Source: DATBJJ01 sp036556425 (GTDB taxonomy: Bacteria > Acidobacteriota > Vicinamibacteria > Vicinamibacterales > 2-12-FULL-66-21). From it: a stretch of DNA of 64,000 nucleotides. This document shows, one piece after another, positions 51,895 through 61,068 of this stretch. Under the pieces are notes generated by a model. That model had not been told where the DNA came from. It did no database searches and saw only the letters and a program-made list of their open reading frames with translations. Position 1 is the first letter of the stretch, and each line of letters opens with the position of its first letter. The DNA is taken from the NCBI GenBank assembly GCA_036556425.1, contig DATBJJ010000098.1:1-64000 (forward strand), given 5' to 3'. A program made the translations under genes and the position numbers.

Positions 51895-53727
51895 ATGTCG
51901 CTCGGACGATTTGGCCCAGCTTGCGTGTTGTCGATCGTCACCGCATATGCTGTGGCGGTGACGACACACGCGCAACCAACCCCGCAAGGCAATAGCCCGG
52001 CCGACGCGAAAGCGTTTCTGGCGCGCGTCGACGCGGAGCTCTTGCGGCTCGGCCTTGCCGCGAACCGCGCGGCCTGGATCCAGTCCACGTACATCACGCC
52101 GGATACCGAAGCGATGTCGGCGCAGGCGACCGAGGCGATCGTGAGCGCGAGCACCTCGTTCGCGAAGCAGGCCGCGCGCTTCCAAAAGACGCAGGTGTCC
52201 GACGTCGAGCGCCGGCAGCTCGAGCTGCTGCGCACGTCGTTGACGATGGCGGCGCCGGAGGATCCGAAGCTCGCCGAGGAGCTGACGAGAATCGCGGCGG
52301 GGATGGAAGGGGCGTACGGCCGCGGCAAGTATTGTCCGCCCGGCAAGAGCGGCGATGACTGTCTCGACGTCGAGGCCATCACGAAGATCCTCGCCGAGAG
52401 CCGCGACCCGAAACAGCTCGAGGACGCATGGGCCGGCTGGCACACCATCGGTACTCCCATCAAGAAGGACTACGTGAGGTTCGTCGAGTTGTCGAACCAG
52501 GGCGCGCGCACGCTCGGGTTCGCCGACACCGGCGCGATGTGGCGCGGCAAGTACGACATGCCCGCCGACGCGTTCGCGCGAGAGCTCGATCGCCTGTGGT
52601 CGCAGCTCCAGCCGCTCTATACGTCGCTGCACACGTACGTGCGCGCGCGGCTGCGCGCGAAGTACGGCGCGATCGTGCCGGAGAACGGGCCGATCCCCGC
52701 GCACCTCCTCGGGAATCTCTGGCAGCAGGACTGGTCGAACATCTATCCGCTCGTCGCGCCGGAGGGCGCCGCCGGCGCGGAAACGTACTCGCTGACGGAT
52801 CGCCTCAAAGCGAAGAAGGTCGACGCGCTCGAGATGGTACGCATCGCGGAGCGGTTCTTCACGTCGCTCGGGCTCGATCCCCTGCCGAAGACGTTCTGGG
52901 AGCGATCGCTCTTCGTCAAGCCGCGCGATCGCGAGGTCGTCTGCCACGCGAGCGCGTGGGACATCGACAACGAGGACGATCTGCGCATCAAGATGTGCAT
53001 CGACGTGACCGACGAGGATTTCTCGACGATCCATCACGAGCTGGGGCACAATTTCTATCAGCGCGCGTACAAGCGGCTGCCCGCCGTGTTTCGCGACGGC
53101 GCCAACGACGGCTTCCACGAAGCGGTGGGCGACACGATCTCGCTGTCGATCACCCCCGAGTACCTCGTGAAGATCGGCCTCATCGACAACGCGCCCTCGA
53201 CGGCATCCGACATCGGGCTGCTGATGAAAGCGGCGCTCGAGCGGCTCGCATTCCTGCCGTTCGGACTGGTCGTCGATCAGTGGCGCTGGCAGGTGTTCGA
53301 CGGCACGATCACGCCCGATCGCTACAACCGTGCGTGGTGGGATCTGAAGTTGAAGTATCAGAACGTCGCGCCGTCGTCGCCGCGCGGCGAGGAGTTCTTC
53401 GATCCGGGCGCGAAGTATCACGTGCCGGCGAACACGCCGTACAGCCGGTACTTCCTCGCCGCGATCCTGCAGTTTCAATTCCACCGCGCGCTGACGAAGA
53501 CCGCCGGCTGCACCGGACCGCTGCATCGCTGCTCGATCTACGGCAGCAAAACGGCGGGCGACAGGCTGAAGGCGATGCTCGAGATGGGCGCGTCGCGTCC
53601 ATGGCCGGACGCGCTGGAAGCGATGACGGGCCAGCGGCAGATGGACGCGAGCGCGATGGCCGAGTACTTCGCGCCGCTCAAGGCGTGGCTCGACGAGCAG
53701 AACGCGAAGGGAACGAAGGCGCGCTGA
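51895..53727 (+). CDS. M2-family peptidyl-dipeptidase (ACE-like)
   Basis: Exported zinc metallopeptidase of 610 residues. Signal peptide to about TTHAQ. The zinc motif is H381-E-L-G-H385 in TIHHELGHNFYQRAYKRLP, with the third ligand Glu in ANDGFHEAVGD about 24 residues later, exactly the spacing of angiotensin-converting enzyme. It removes C-terminal dipeptides from oligopeptides. Bacterial ACE homologues of this length are single-domain. It probably works in the periplasm in peptide utilisation. Confidence 0.93.
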   Translation: MSLGRFGPACVLSIVTAYAVAVTTHAQPTPQGNSPADAKAFLARVDAELLRLGLAANRAAWIQSTYITPDTEAMSAQATEAIVSASTSFAKQAARFQKTQVSDVERRQLELLRTSLTMAAPEDPKLAEELTRIAAGMEGAYGRGKYCPPGKSGDDCLDVEAITKILAESRDPKQLEDAWAGWHTIGTPIKKDYVRFVELSNQGARTLGFADTGAMWRGKYDMPADAFARELDRLWSQLQPLYTSLHTYVRARLRAKYGAIVPENGPIPAHLLGNLWQQDWSNIYPLVAPEGAAGAETYSLTDRLKAKKVDALEMVRIAERFFTSLGLDPLPKTFWERSLFVKPRDREVVCHASAWDIDNEDDLRIKMCIDVTDEDFSTIHHELGHNFYQRAYKRLPAVFRDGANDGFHEAVGDTISLSITPEYLVKIGLIDNAPSTASDIGLLMKAALERLAFLPFGLVVDQWRWQVFDGTITPDRYNRAWWDLKLKYQNVAPSSPRGEEFFDPGAKYHVPANTPYSRYFLAAILQFQFHRALTKTAGCTGPLHRCSIYGSKTAGDRLKAMLEMGASRPWPDALEAMTGQRQMDASAMAEYFAPLKAWLDEQNAKGTKAR

Positions 53728-53748
53728 CGATTCGCCGTCGAGCGCGAG

Positions 53749-55119
53749 TCAACGACTGCCTTTCGCGAGCGACGGAAGGTACGCGCAGATGCGGCTGCCG
53801 GTCGTGTCGCAGAACGCGGCGCGCCCGTCGCCGTCGTTCCACAGAATCTTCGGGTGCTGCCACGCGTAGCCATCGATCGCGATCTGCAGCACGAGCAGCG
53901 GAAGGATCAGGATGCCGGGCGCCGCGCGCAGTCCCGCGTACACGAACACGCCCAAGAGCGGCACGATCGGCGTCAAAAACCGCGCGGGTGGATTCCATCC
54001 GCCGGTCCAGCCGTGGATGTTCGTCAGCGGACAGACGATCAGCGACCCGTAGAACACGATCACGAGCGCGATCGGCCATGCGACGTCGCGCCGCGATCTC
54101 GCCAGCGAGATGAAGCCCGGAATCGCCAGCAGCATGATCGGCGCGTACGGCAGCAGCCCGAATTCCTGATCGCTCAGCAGCGCCGTCGCGCGGTACATCG
54201 TCTCGCGAATCGTCGCCGGCAAGCCGGGCCACTCCGTCACGAACCGTGCGTGCGGCCCTCCCACCATCGATCCCCAGAAGTGATAGTTGACCAGAGTTCG
54301 CAATACCACGACGAACGCGGTGCCCGCGGCGAACGCGATCGCCTCGGCACGGCGCGACCGATCGCGCAGGCTCGCGACCGCCAGGGCGGCGAGCGGAATC
54401 GTCAGCCCGATGTTCTTCGCGTGGAGGAGGACGAGAAAGCCGGCCGCGGCGCCGATGAGGAGCCATCGCATCCGGCCGCTCACGTCCTGCAGCACGATCG
54501 CGCGAAAGACCACGAACGCGATCAGCGCGGACAGGAGCTCGGTGAAGAAGAGAATCGAGAAGATCAGCAGCGGCGGCGACAGGACGACGAGAAGCGTTGC
54601 TGCCATGGCCGCGCCGCGCGACGCGCCGAAATCGGCGAACGTATCGAACAGCCGGCCGGCAAGGACCACCGTCAGCGCGATCATCGCGAGGCTGATCAAA
54701 TGCCGGTAGAGGACGGGCGGATTCAGCCTCGCGCGCTGGAGCACCTCAGGCGGAAACAATCGCGTCAGGAGTTTGGTGATCGGGACGGCGATGCGGACGT
54801 ACGGCGCGAACGCGAGCGGCAGGCCGATGTCGTGCACCGGCCGCGGGACGCCGTTCCAGCCGGGCCGGACGTGCGTCTCGGGTTGAAGGACGCCTCCCCC
54901 GACGAGCGGCTCGCGCGCGCCGTAGTTGTTCGAGAGGTCGAGGTCGCCGTCGAACGCGATCGAGTGCGCGGCGGCGAGGTAATGCGGCTCGTCGCCGGTT
55001 CCCGCGTGCGTGCCGTGCGTGATCAGGCCCCACAGCACGATCGCGACGGTCCACAGCGTGATGCTCCTCGCGCGCGCCATCTCGAAACTGGGTCTCATGA
55101 TACTCACATCGAAACTCAT
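53749..55119 (-). CDS. GT39-like multi-pass glycosyltransferase
   Basis: Polytopic protein of 456 residues with about ten hydrophobic helices. Near the N-terminus GTGDEPHYLAAAHSIAFDGDLDL carries the conserved acidic pair of the GT-C (ArnT/PMT) superfamily, which uses polyprenyl-linked sugars. The acceptor is unknown. The start could be MRPSFEM (55098) or MARARS (55080). The gene is divergent from the hybrid histidine kinase and ends 21 bases from the M2 peptidase stop. Confidence 0.8.
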   Translation of the reverse strand: MSFDVSIMRPSFEMARARSITLWTVAIVLWGLITHGTHAGTGDEPHYLAAAHSIAFDGDLDLSNNYGAREPLVGGGVLQPETHVRPGWNGVPRPVHDIGLPLAFAPYVRIAVPITKLLTRLFPPEVLQRARLNPPVLYRHLISLAMIALTVVLAGRLFDTFADFGASRGAAMAATLLVVLSPPLLIFSILFFTELLSALIAFVVFRAIVLQDVSGRMRWLLIGAAAGFLVLLHAKNIGLTIPLAALAVASLRDRSRRAEAIAFAAGTAFVVVLRTLVNYHFWGSMVGGPHARFVTEWPGLPATIRETMYRATALLSDQEFGLLPYAPIMLLAIPGFISLARSRRDVAWPIALVIVFYGSLIVCPLTNIHGWTGGWNPPARFLTPIVPLLGVFVYAGLRAAPGILILPLLVLQIAIDGYAWQHPKILWNDGDGRAAFCDTTGSRICAYLPSLAKGSR

Positions 55120-55177
55120 CCGTGGCGGCGTTCCGATTGCGGCCGAACTGCGTTAGCATCCGCTCGGCTGGATCGAC

Positions 55178-57904
55178 GTGCACCAAAACATGTCCACCCG
55201 CTCGTGGCCGGCTTCGATGGCGCGGAGTGCCGCGGCAAACGTGTGGACGGCGTACGGCCTGACGATCGGCGTCGTCGCCATCTGCGTCGCCGTCCGGTAT
55301 CTGTTGGATCCGTGGATGGGCGACAGCCTGCCGCTCGTGACCGCGTTTGCCGCGGTCGCGGCCGCGGTGTGGGTAGGCGGCTACCGCCCGGCCCTCGTCG
55401 CGGCGCTGCTCGCGTATGCCGCCTGTTCGTACCTCTTCATCGACCCTCGCGGTGGGGTCAAGATCGCCGATGCCAAGACCCTGCTTGGCCTGGTCGCGTA
55501 CCTAACAACCTGCGCGCTGATCGTTGTCTTCGGGGAACACGCGCGCCGTTCTCAGAAGGAAGCGCACGAGCAGCGCGAAGTGTCTCGGGTGACGCTGCGG
55601 AGCATCGGCGACGCGGTCATGACGACCGACGTTCAAGGTCTCGTCACGTACATGAACGCGGTCGCCGAATCGCTGACCGGCTGGACCGACGCCGAGGCTC
55701 GCGGCCGGCCGCTCGATTCGGTGTTTCGCATCGTGAACGAGCAATCGCGTGCACCGGTAGCGAGTCCGGCGCTCAAGGCGCTCCGCGAAGGCGTCGTTGT
55801 CGGCCTCGCGAACCACACCGTGCTGATTCGGAGAGACGGGAGTGAAATCCCAATCGACGACAGCGCTGCGCCGATCAGAGACGAGGCGGGCAGGGTCATG
55901 GGATGCGTGTTGATCTTTCGCGACGTGAGCGCCGCCCGGCGGTTGCAGCGTGAGCGGGCGGATCAGCTCCTGACGGCGCGCGTCCTCGCGTCGATCGTCG
56001 AATCGTCGGACGATGCGATCGTGAGCAAATCGCTCGAGGGCATCATCCAGTCCTGGAACGCCGGCGCCGAACGTCTGTTCGGCTATTCACCGGCGCAAGC
56101 GATCGGCCGCCACATCTCCATGCTGATTCCGCCGGAGCGTCTGGCGGAGGAAGATGAAATCATCTCCAAGCTGAAGGCGGGACAACGTATCGAGCACTTC
56201 GAAACCGAGCGCGTTGCTTCCGATGGCCGGCGCCTTCGCGTATCGCTGACCGTATCGCCAATCAAGGACGCCGACAACAATGTCGTGGGCGCCTCGAAGA
56301 TCGTGCGCGACGTCACCCGTCAGCGCGAATCGGAGGAGCGCGAGCGTCTGCTGCTGGGCGAAGCGGCCGCGGCCAACGCGAAGTTCCGCGCGTTCTTCGA
56401 GCAAGGCGCGCTGCTCGCCGGACTCATGGACGTGAGCGGCACGCTGCTCGAAGCCAATCGCGTGGTGTCGCAGATAGCGGGCTACGCGAGAGAGGACCTC
56501 ATCGGCAAGCCGCTCTGGGAAGCTCCCTGGTGGCCGTCGCCTCGCTCGAGAGAAGAAATCAAGGACGCAACCGACGCCGCCGCGCGCGGCCACGCGTTTC
56601 GTGCCGAGACGAAGTACGTCCTGGCAGGCGGCGAAGAACGCATCGCCGACATCGCCATTCAGCCGATCAGGGACAGCGGCGACCGCGTGCTGTTTCTCGC
56701 AATCACCGCGGTCGACATCACGCAGCGAAAACGTCTGGAGGACGACCTGAGAAACCTCGCCGCGGATCTTGCCGAGGAGGATCGGCGCAAGACCGAGTTC
56801 CTCGCGACGCTGGCGCACGAGCTCCGCAACCCGCTCGCGCCCATCAGCAACGCTGCGAGAGCGCTGCGGCTCGGGGGCGGCGCCGACGCGGCGTTTCGAT
56901 CCGCCTCCGAGATGCTCGAGCGCCAGGTCGCCCAGATGTCGCGCCTCGTCGACGATCTACTCGACATGAGCCGCATCACGCGGGGCAAGATCGATCTGCG
57001 CAGAGAGCACGTCGAGCTGGCTCCTATCGTCCAGCAAGCCGTCGAGGCGATACGCGCGCAGTACGAGGCGATGAGCCACGAGCTGACGGTGTCATTGCCG
57101 CCGGAGCCCGTCTATCTCGACGCCGATCCCGCGCGCATCGCGCAAGTGATCAGCAATCTGCTGAGCAACGCATGCAAGTTCACCGACGCCGGGGGGCACA
57201 TCGAGTTGATCGTGGACCGCGAGGGTGAGCGCGCCACGATCCGCGTGCGCGACAACGGCATCGGCATCGCCGCCGAACATCTGTCGCGCGTGTTCGAGAT
57301 GTTCGCCCAAGTGGACACGTCGTTGGAACGCTCGCGCGGCGGCCTGGGCATCGGTCTGACGCTCGTCAAGACCTTGGTCGAGATGCACGGCGGCACCGTG
57401 ACGGTGCGGAGCGACGGCCTTGGACGCGGCACCGAATTCGCCGTCGATCTGCCGGTTCTCTCCGATGCGCCGCGCGCGCGGCCAGAGGCGGCGGACGTAC
57501 CGGTGGCGCCGGTTCGCCGCCGGATCCTGGTCGTCGACGACAGCGAAGACGCCGCGGAATCGATCGCCATGCTCCTCGAGTTCGGCGGGCACGAAACGAA
57601 GCAGGCGCACGACGGCGTGGAAGCCGTCGCGGCCGCGGAGCGATGGAGGCCGCACGTCGTGCTGCTCGACATCGGCCTTCCCAAGATGAACGGCTACGAT
57701 GCGTGCCGCCGCATTCGTCGAGAACCGTGGGGACGGCAGATGTTCATCATCGCGCTTACAGGCTGGGGGCAGGAAGAAGACCGCCAACGCTCGGACGAGG
57801 CCGGCTTCGACGCGCACATGGTCAAGCCGCCCGACTACGATGCGCTGATGACGATGATCGCGCTGCCGCCGCAACATTCGGGCCCGCACGAGAAGGTCGG
57901 CTAA
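55178..57904 (+). CDS. DUF4118-PAS hybrid histidine kinase
   Basis: Hybrid sensor kinase of 908 residues. Order: a DUF4118 block of four membrane helices (about 20-120), three PAS domains (from ~135, ~275 and ~405), and HisKA with His547 in LAHELRNPLAPISN. The HATPase_c has NLLSNACKF, DNGIGIAAE and GGLGIGLTL, and a C-terminal REC domain has Asp831 in VVLLDIGLPKMNG and the Lys switch in HMVKPPD. Start taken as GTG 55178; ATG 55190 is the alternative. The attached receiver suggests phosphorelay to an unlinked protein. Confidence 0.9.
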   Translation: MHQNMSTRSWPASMARSAAANVWTAYGLTIGVVAICVAVRYLLDPWMGDSLPLVTAFAAVAAAVWVGGYRPALVAALLAYAACSYLFIDPRGGVKIADAKTLLGLVAYLTTCALIVVFGEHARRSQKEAHEQREVSRVTLRSIGDAVMTTDVQGLVTYMNAVAESLTGWTDAEARGRPLDSVFRIVNEQSRAPVASPALKALREGVVVGLANHTVLIRRDGSEIPIDDSAAPIRDEAGRVMGCVLIFRDVSAARRLQRERADQLLTARVLASIVESSDDAIVSKSLEGIIQSWNAGAERLFGYSPAQAIGRHISMLIPPERLAEEDEIISKLKAGQRIEHFETERVASDGRRLRVSLTVSPIKDADNNVVGASKIVRDVTRQRESEERERLLLGEAAAANAKFRAFFEQGALLAGLMDVSGTLLEANRVVSQIAGYAREDLIGKPLWEAPWWPSPRSREEIKDATDAAARGHAFRAETKYVLAGGEERIADIAIQPIRDSGDRVLFLAITAVDITQRKRLEDDLRNLAADLAEEDRRKTEFLATLAHELRNPLAPISNAARALRLGGGADAAFRSASEMLERQVAQMSRLVDDLLDMSRITRGKIDLRREHVELAPIVQQAVEAIRAQYEAMSHELTVSLPPEPVYLDADPARIAQVISNLLSNACKFTDAGGHIELIVDREGERATIRVRDNGIGIAAEHLSRVFEMFAQVDTSLERSRGGLGIGLTLVKTLVEMHGGTVTVRSDGLGRGTEFAVDLPVLSDAPRARPEAADVPVAPVRRRILVVDDSEDAAESIAMLLEFGGHETKQAHDGVEAVAAAERWRPHVVLLDIGLPKMNGYDACRRIRREPWGRQMFIIALTGWGQEEDRQRSDEAGFDAHMVKPPDYDALMTMIALPPQHSGPHEKVG

Positions 57905-57955
57905 CCCACCCGCCAACAGGGCCGTCCAACGAAGCGCGTCTTCAGGACAGCCAAT

Positions 57956-60391
57956 ATGACTGCACCAGCCGATCACTGGGACATCCTCAGGCAGGATCTG
58001 CGCTACACGGCTCGAACCCTCAACCGATCGCGCGGTTTTGCGCTGACGGCGATCCTCGTCGCGGCGCTTGGCGTCGGCGCCAACACCGCCGCGTTCTCCG
58101 TTGCGGATTTCGTCCTGCTCCGCCCGCTGCCGTTCCCCGATCCCGACGCCATCGTCCGATTGTGCGAGGGTCCGCGCACGGGCGGCGGCTGGGGCTGCAT
58201 GAATCAACTGTCGCCGGCGAACTATCGCGATCTCAGGCGCATGAGCTCGTCGTTCGAGGCGATGGGCGCGTTTGCGGGGGATGCGGTCAACCTCGTAGGC
58301 GGCGGAGAGCCTCGTCGCCTTGCCATCGCCCGTATCACGCCGGAAGTACTCCCGTTGCTCGGCGTGAATCCGGCGATGGGCCGCGTGTTTCAAGCGGACA
58401 GCAACGACGACCTCAACGCCGCCATCATCGGGTACGGGCTGTGGCAGTCGCAGTTCGCGGGCAGCGCGGACGTGCTCGGCAGGTCGATCAACCTCAATGG
58501 CGCGCCGTTCACGATCGTCGGCGTGATGCCGCCCGCGTTCTACTTCCCCAGCCGCGAAGTCCAGATGTGGACGCCGCTGATGCTGCGCGAGGAAGACTTC
58601 GGGACGCGCACGAATTCCTACCTCGAGGCGGTCGGCAGGCTCAAACAAGGCGTCACGTTCGAGCAGAGCCGGACGGAACTCTCGATGCTGGCCGAACGTC
58701 TCGGCCGCGAGTTCCCGGAGACCAACGCGGAGACGGGTGTGAGCACGTTCCGGATGCGCGACAACATGTCGCCGCGATTCCGTGTGATGCTCGTGAGCTT
58801 GAGCGGCGCGAGCCTCTGCCTGCTGCTGCTCACGTGCGCGAATCTCGCGAATCTGCTGCTCGCGCGCGCGGTCGCGCACGAGCGCGAGCTCGCGGTGCGC
58901 GCGGCGCTCGGCGCGGGCAGGCAGCGCCTCGTGCGGCAGCTGATCACGCAGAGCGTCGTCCTCTCGCTCGTCGGCGGCGCGGCGGGCGTGCTCATCGCGG
59001 CTCTCGCAGTGCCGCTGTTCTCCTCGCTCGTGCCTCCCACGCTGCCCGTCGCAACTCAGCCCAGTCTGGATCTGCGCGTGCTTGCCGTCGCGACGCTGTT
59101 CACGGCTCTTACGGGACTGGGCTTCGGTCTCTTTCCCGCGCTTCGCACGGGACGCGAGGAATTCTCCGCGCTGCGTGAGGGCAGCCGCGCGGGCGGCGGC
59201 AAAAAGCAGCGTCTCCGCGCCGCGCTGGTGGCGATCGAGGTCACGATGTCCGTCGCGCTGTTGATCACCTCGGGTCTCTTGATGCGCGCGGTCCTGCGCG
59301 TCGAAGCCATCGATCCGGGATTCACGCCTCGAAGCGTGCTGACGCTGAGAACGGCGCTGCCGCGGCCGAAGTACGACAGCCCGCCGCGGCGTGGTGAGTT
59401 CTACGAACGCGTGCTGACGGGCGTGCGCTCCCTGCCTGGCGTGCAGAGCGCGGCGTTCATCAGCGGTCTGCCGATGCTCACGACCGGCCTGATCACCGGC
59501 GTCGAGATTCCCGGTCAGGCGGTGCGAAGCGCGCGCAGCGGCGGCGGCGTGAGCCACCGGTGGGTGACGCCACAGTATTTCAGGACGATGGGGATTCCGA
59601 TTCGCAGCGGGCGCGACGTCGAAGACGGCGATACGCGGGAGCGAGCGTGGGTCGCGGTCGTGAGCGCGTCGTTCGTCGAGCGATATTGGCCGGGTCAGGA
59701 TCCGATCGGCAAGACGTTCCGGCACCGTGGGCAAACGCGGACCGTCGTCGGCGTCGTCGGCGATGTGAGAGTTCGAGGATTGGAACGGAACAGCGAGCCG
59801 CAGATGTATCTGCCGGCGCTGCAAGTCGCCGAGGGATTCCCGGCGGTCTTCGACCCGAAGGATCTCGTCATCCGGCATTCGGGTCAGGATGCCGCGCTCG
59901 TCCCGGCGGTCCGCCAGATTGTTCGCTCGATCGATCCCGAGCAGCCGATCTCCGACGTGCGAACGATGGAGGACGTGCTTGCGGGCGACACGGCGAGCCG
60001 GCGCGCGCAGCTGCACGTGCTCGGTGCGCTCGCTGCGGTTGCCGTTCTCCTTTCCGGCGTGGGCATCTATGGACTGCTGGCCTACACCGTCACGCAGCGC
60101 GCACGGGAGATCGGCGTCCGCCTTGCGCTGGGCGCGGATCCCGCGCGCGTGGGGCGTATGATTTTCGCGGACGGAATGCGGCTCGCGCTGATAGGGATCG
60201 TGCCGGGAGTGCTCGGCGCGTACGCCGCGGCGCGCGGCATGAGCGCGCTGCTGTTCGGCGTCGCGCCGAGCGATCCCGCCGCTTTCAGCGCGGGCGTCGG
60301 TCTCGCACTGCTGATGGCCTTGGCCGGCTCAACTGTCCCGGCGCTCAGGGCCGTGCGTGTGAGTCCGATGTCCGCGCTGCGATCGGAGTAG
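57956..60391 (+). CDS. ADOP-type ABC transporter permease (MacB/FtsX)
   Basis: Inner-membrane permease of 811 residues, the third ADOP member in the window. N-terminal helix with ALGVGANTAAFSVAD, MacB-like core, central FtsX block (RELAVRAALGAGRQRLVRQL), second periplasmic core, and C-terminal FtsX block (REIGVRLALGADPARV). The soluble prefix is absent. It follows the hybrid kinase after 51 bases on the same strand; co-transcription is possible. No ATPase adjoins it. Confidence 0.92.
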   Translation: MTAPADHWDILRQDLRYTARTLNRSRGFALTAILVAALGVGANTAAFSVADFVLLRPLPFPDPDAIVRLCEGPRTGGGWGCMNQLSPANYRDLRRMSSSFEAMGAFAGDAVNLVGGGEPRRLAIARITPEVLPLLGVNPAMGRVFQADSNDDLNAAIIGYGLWQSQFAGSADVLGRSINLNGAPFTIVGVMPPAFYFPSREVQMWTPLMLREEDFGTRTNSYLEAVGRLKQGVTFEQSRTELSMLAERLGREFPETNAETGVSTFRMRDNMSPRFRVMLVSLSGASLCLLLLTCANLANLLLARAVAHERELAVRAALGAGRQRLVRQLITQSVVLSLVGGAAGVLIAALAVPLFSSLVPPTLPVATQPSLDLRVLAVATLFTALTGLGFGLFPALRTGREEFSALREGSRAGGGKKQRLRAALVAIEVTMSVALLITSGLLMRAVLRVEAIDPGFTPRSVLTLRTALPRPKYDSPPRRGEFYERVLTGVRSLPGVQSAAFISGLPMLTTGLITGVEIPGQAVRSARSGGGVSHRWVTPQYFRTMGIPIRSGRDVEDGDTRERAWVAVVSASFVERYWPGQDPIGKTFRHRGQTRTVVGVVGDVRVRGLERNSEPQMYLPALQVAEGFPAVFDPKDLVIRHSGQDAALVPAVRQIVRSIDPEQPISDVRTMEDVLAGDTASRRAQLHVLGALAAVAVLLSGVGIYGLLAYTVTQRAREIGVRLALGADPARVGRMIFADGMRLALIGIVPGVLGAYAAARGMSALLFGVAPSDPAAFSAGVGLALLMALAGSTVPALRAVRVSPMSALRSE

Positions 60392-60406
60392 GTCAGCGCT
60401 CCGGCG

Positions 60407-60952
60407 TTACGTGGCTTTTCCCTTCGTCGATTTGCCCTGTTCGATGACCGTCATCGGGCCGCCCTCGACGCTCGCTTCCAATTTGAACGAGGTCGACGTC
60501 GGCGATTCCTCGACGACCGTCGCGACGAACTTGACCTTCTTGCCGTCCATCGTCGCCTCGTCGGTCCACGTCCAGGTCTTGTCCTGGACCTGTCCGCGCA
60601 CGAAGATGTTCTCGCCGAGGCTCGTCATCCCGAAGTACGTGTACGCCTTTCTCGAGGGATCGAAGCTCATCGCTGACATGCCGGTGACGGGTCCCCTCGG
60701 ACCGGTTCCCTTGGTGCGGCAGACGAGCTGAAACCCTCCGGCGAACCACTCGCATGTCTCGGTCGCCGTGATTTTGCCTCCGGGCCCCATCGGCGAGTCC
60801 TTCGCTTCGCCCTGGTAGCTCCATTGCCCCGCAAAATACGCGATCCGTTTGTGCTCGGGGCCCGGTGTGGGTTTCGGCGGTTTCGGCGGTTGAGCGATGA
60901 CGGCGGCCGAGCCGAGCGCCACCGCCAGGGCAATTGACGCCACCCTTCTCAT
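60407..60952 (-). CDS. Secreted DUF1579 family protein
   Basis: Protein of 181 residues with a signal peptide (RRVASIALAVALGSAAVIA) and a DUF1579-type beta-barrel: IAYFAGQWSYQGEAKDSPMGPGG, ATETCEWFAGGFQLVCRTKG and AYTYFGMTSLGEN. Function unknown; the fold resembles lipocalin-like barrels. A tandem PPKPP linker follows the signal peptide. GGAGG lies 6 bases upstream of the ATG. Confidence 0.87.
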   Translation of the reverse strand: MRRVASIALAVALGSAAVIAQPPKPPKPTPGPEHKRIAYFAGQWSYQGEAKDSPMGPGGKITATETCEWFAGGFQLVCRTKGTGPRGPVTGMSAMSFDPSRKAYTYFGMTSLGENIFVRGQVQDKTWTWTDEATMDGKKVKFVATVVEESPTSTSFKLEASVEGGPMTVIEQGKSTKGKAT

Positions 60953-61068
60953 AAGACCTCCTTAATCAGCTTCCGAGGAGTTTCGTGGTTGGGAGTTTAC
61001 GCCAAGCGGCCCCTGCGCGAATCGTCAAAGCCTCGCAGGGCACGAGACGCTGATATGCGTTCTCGCGC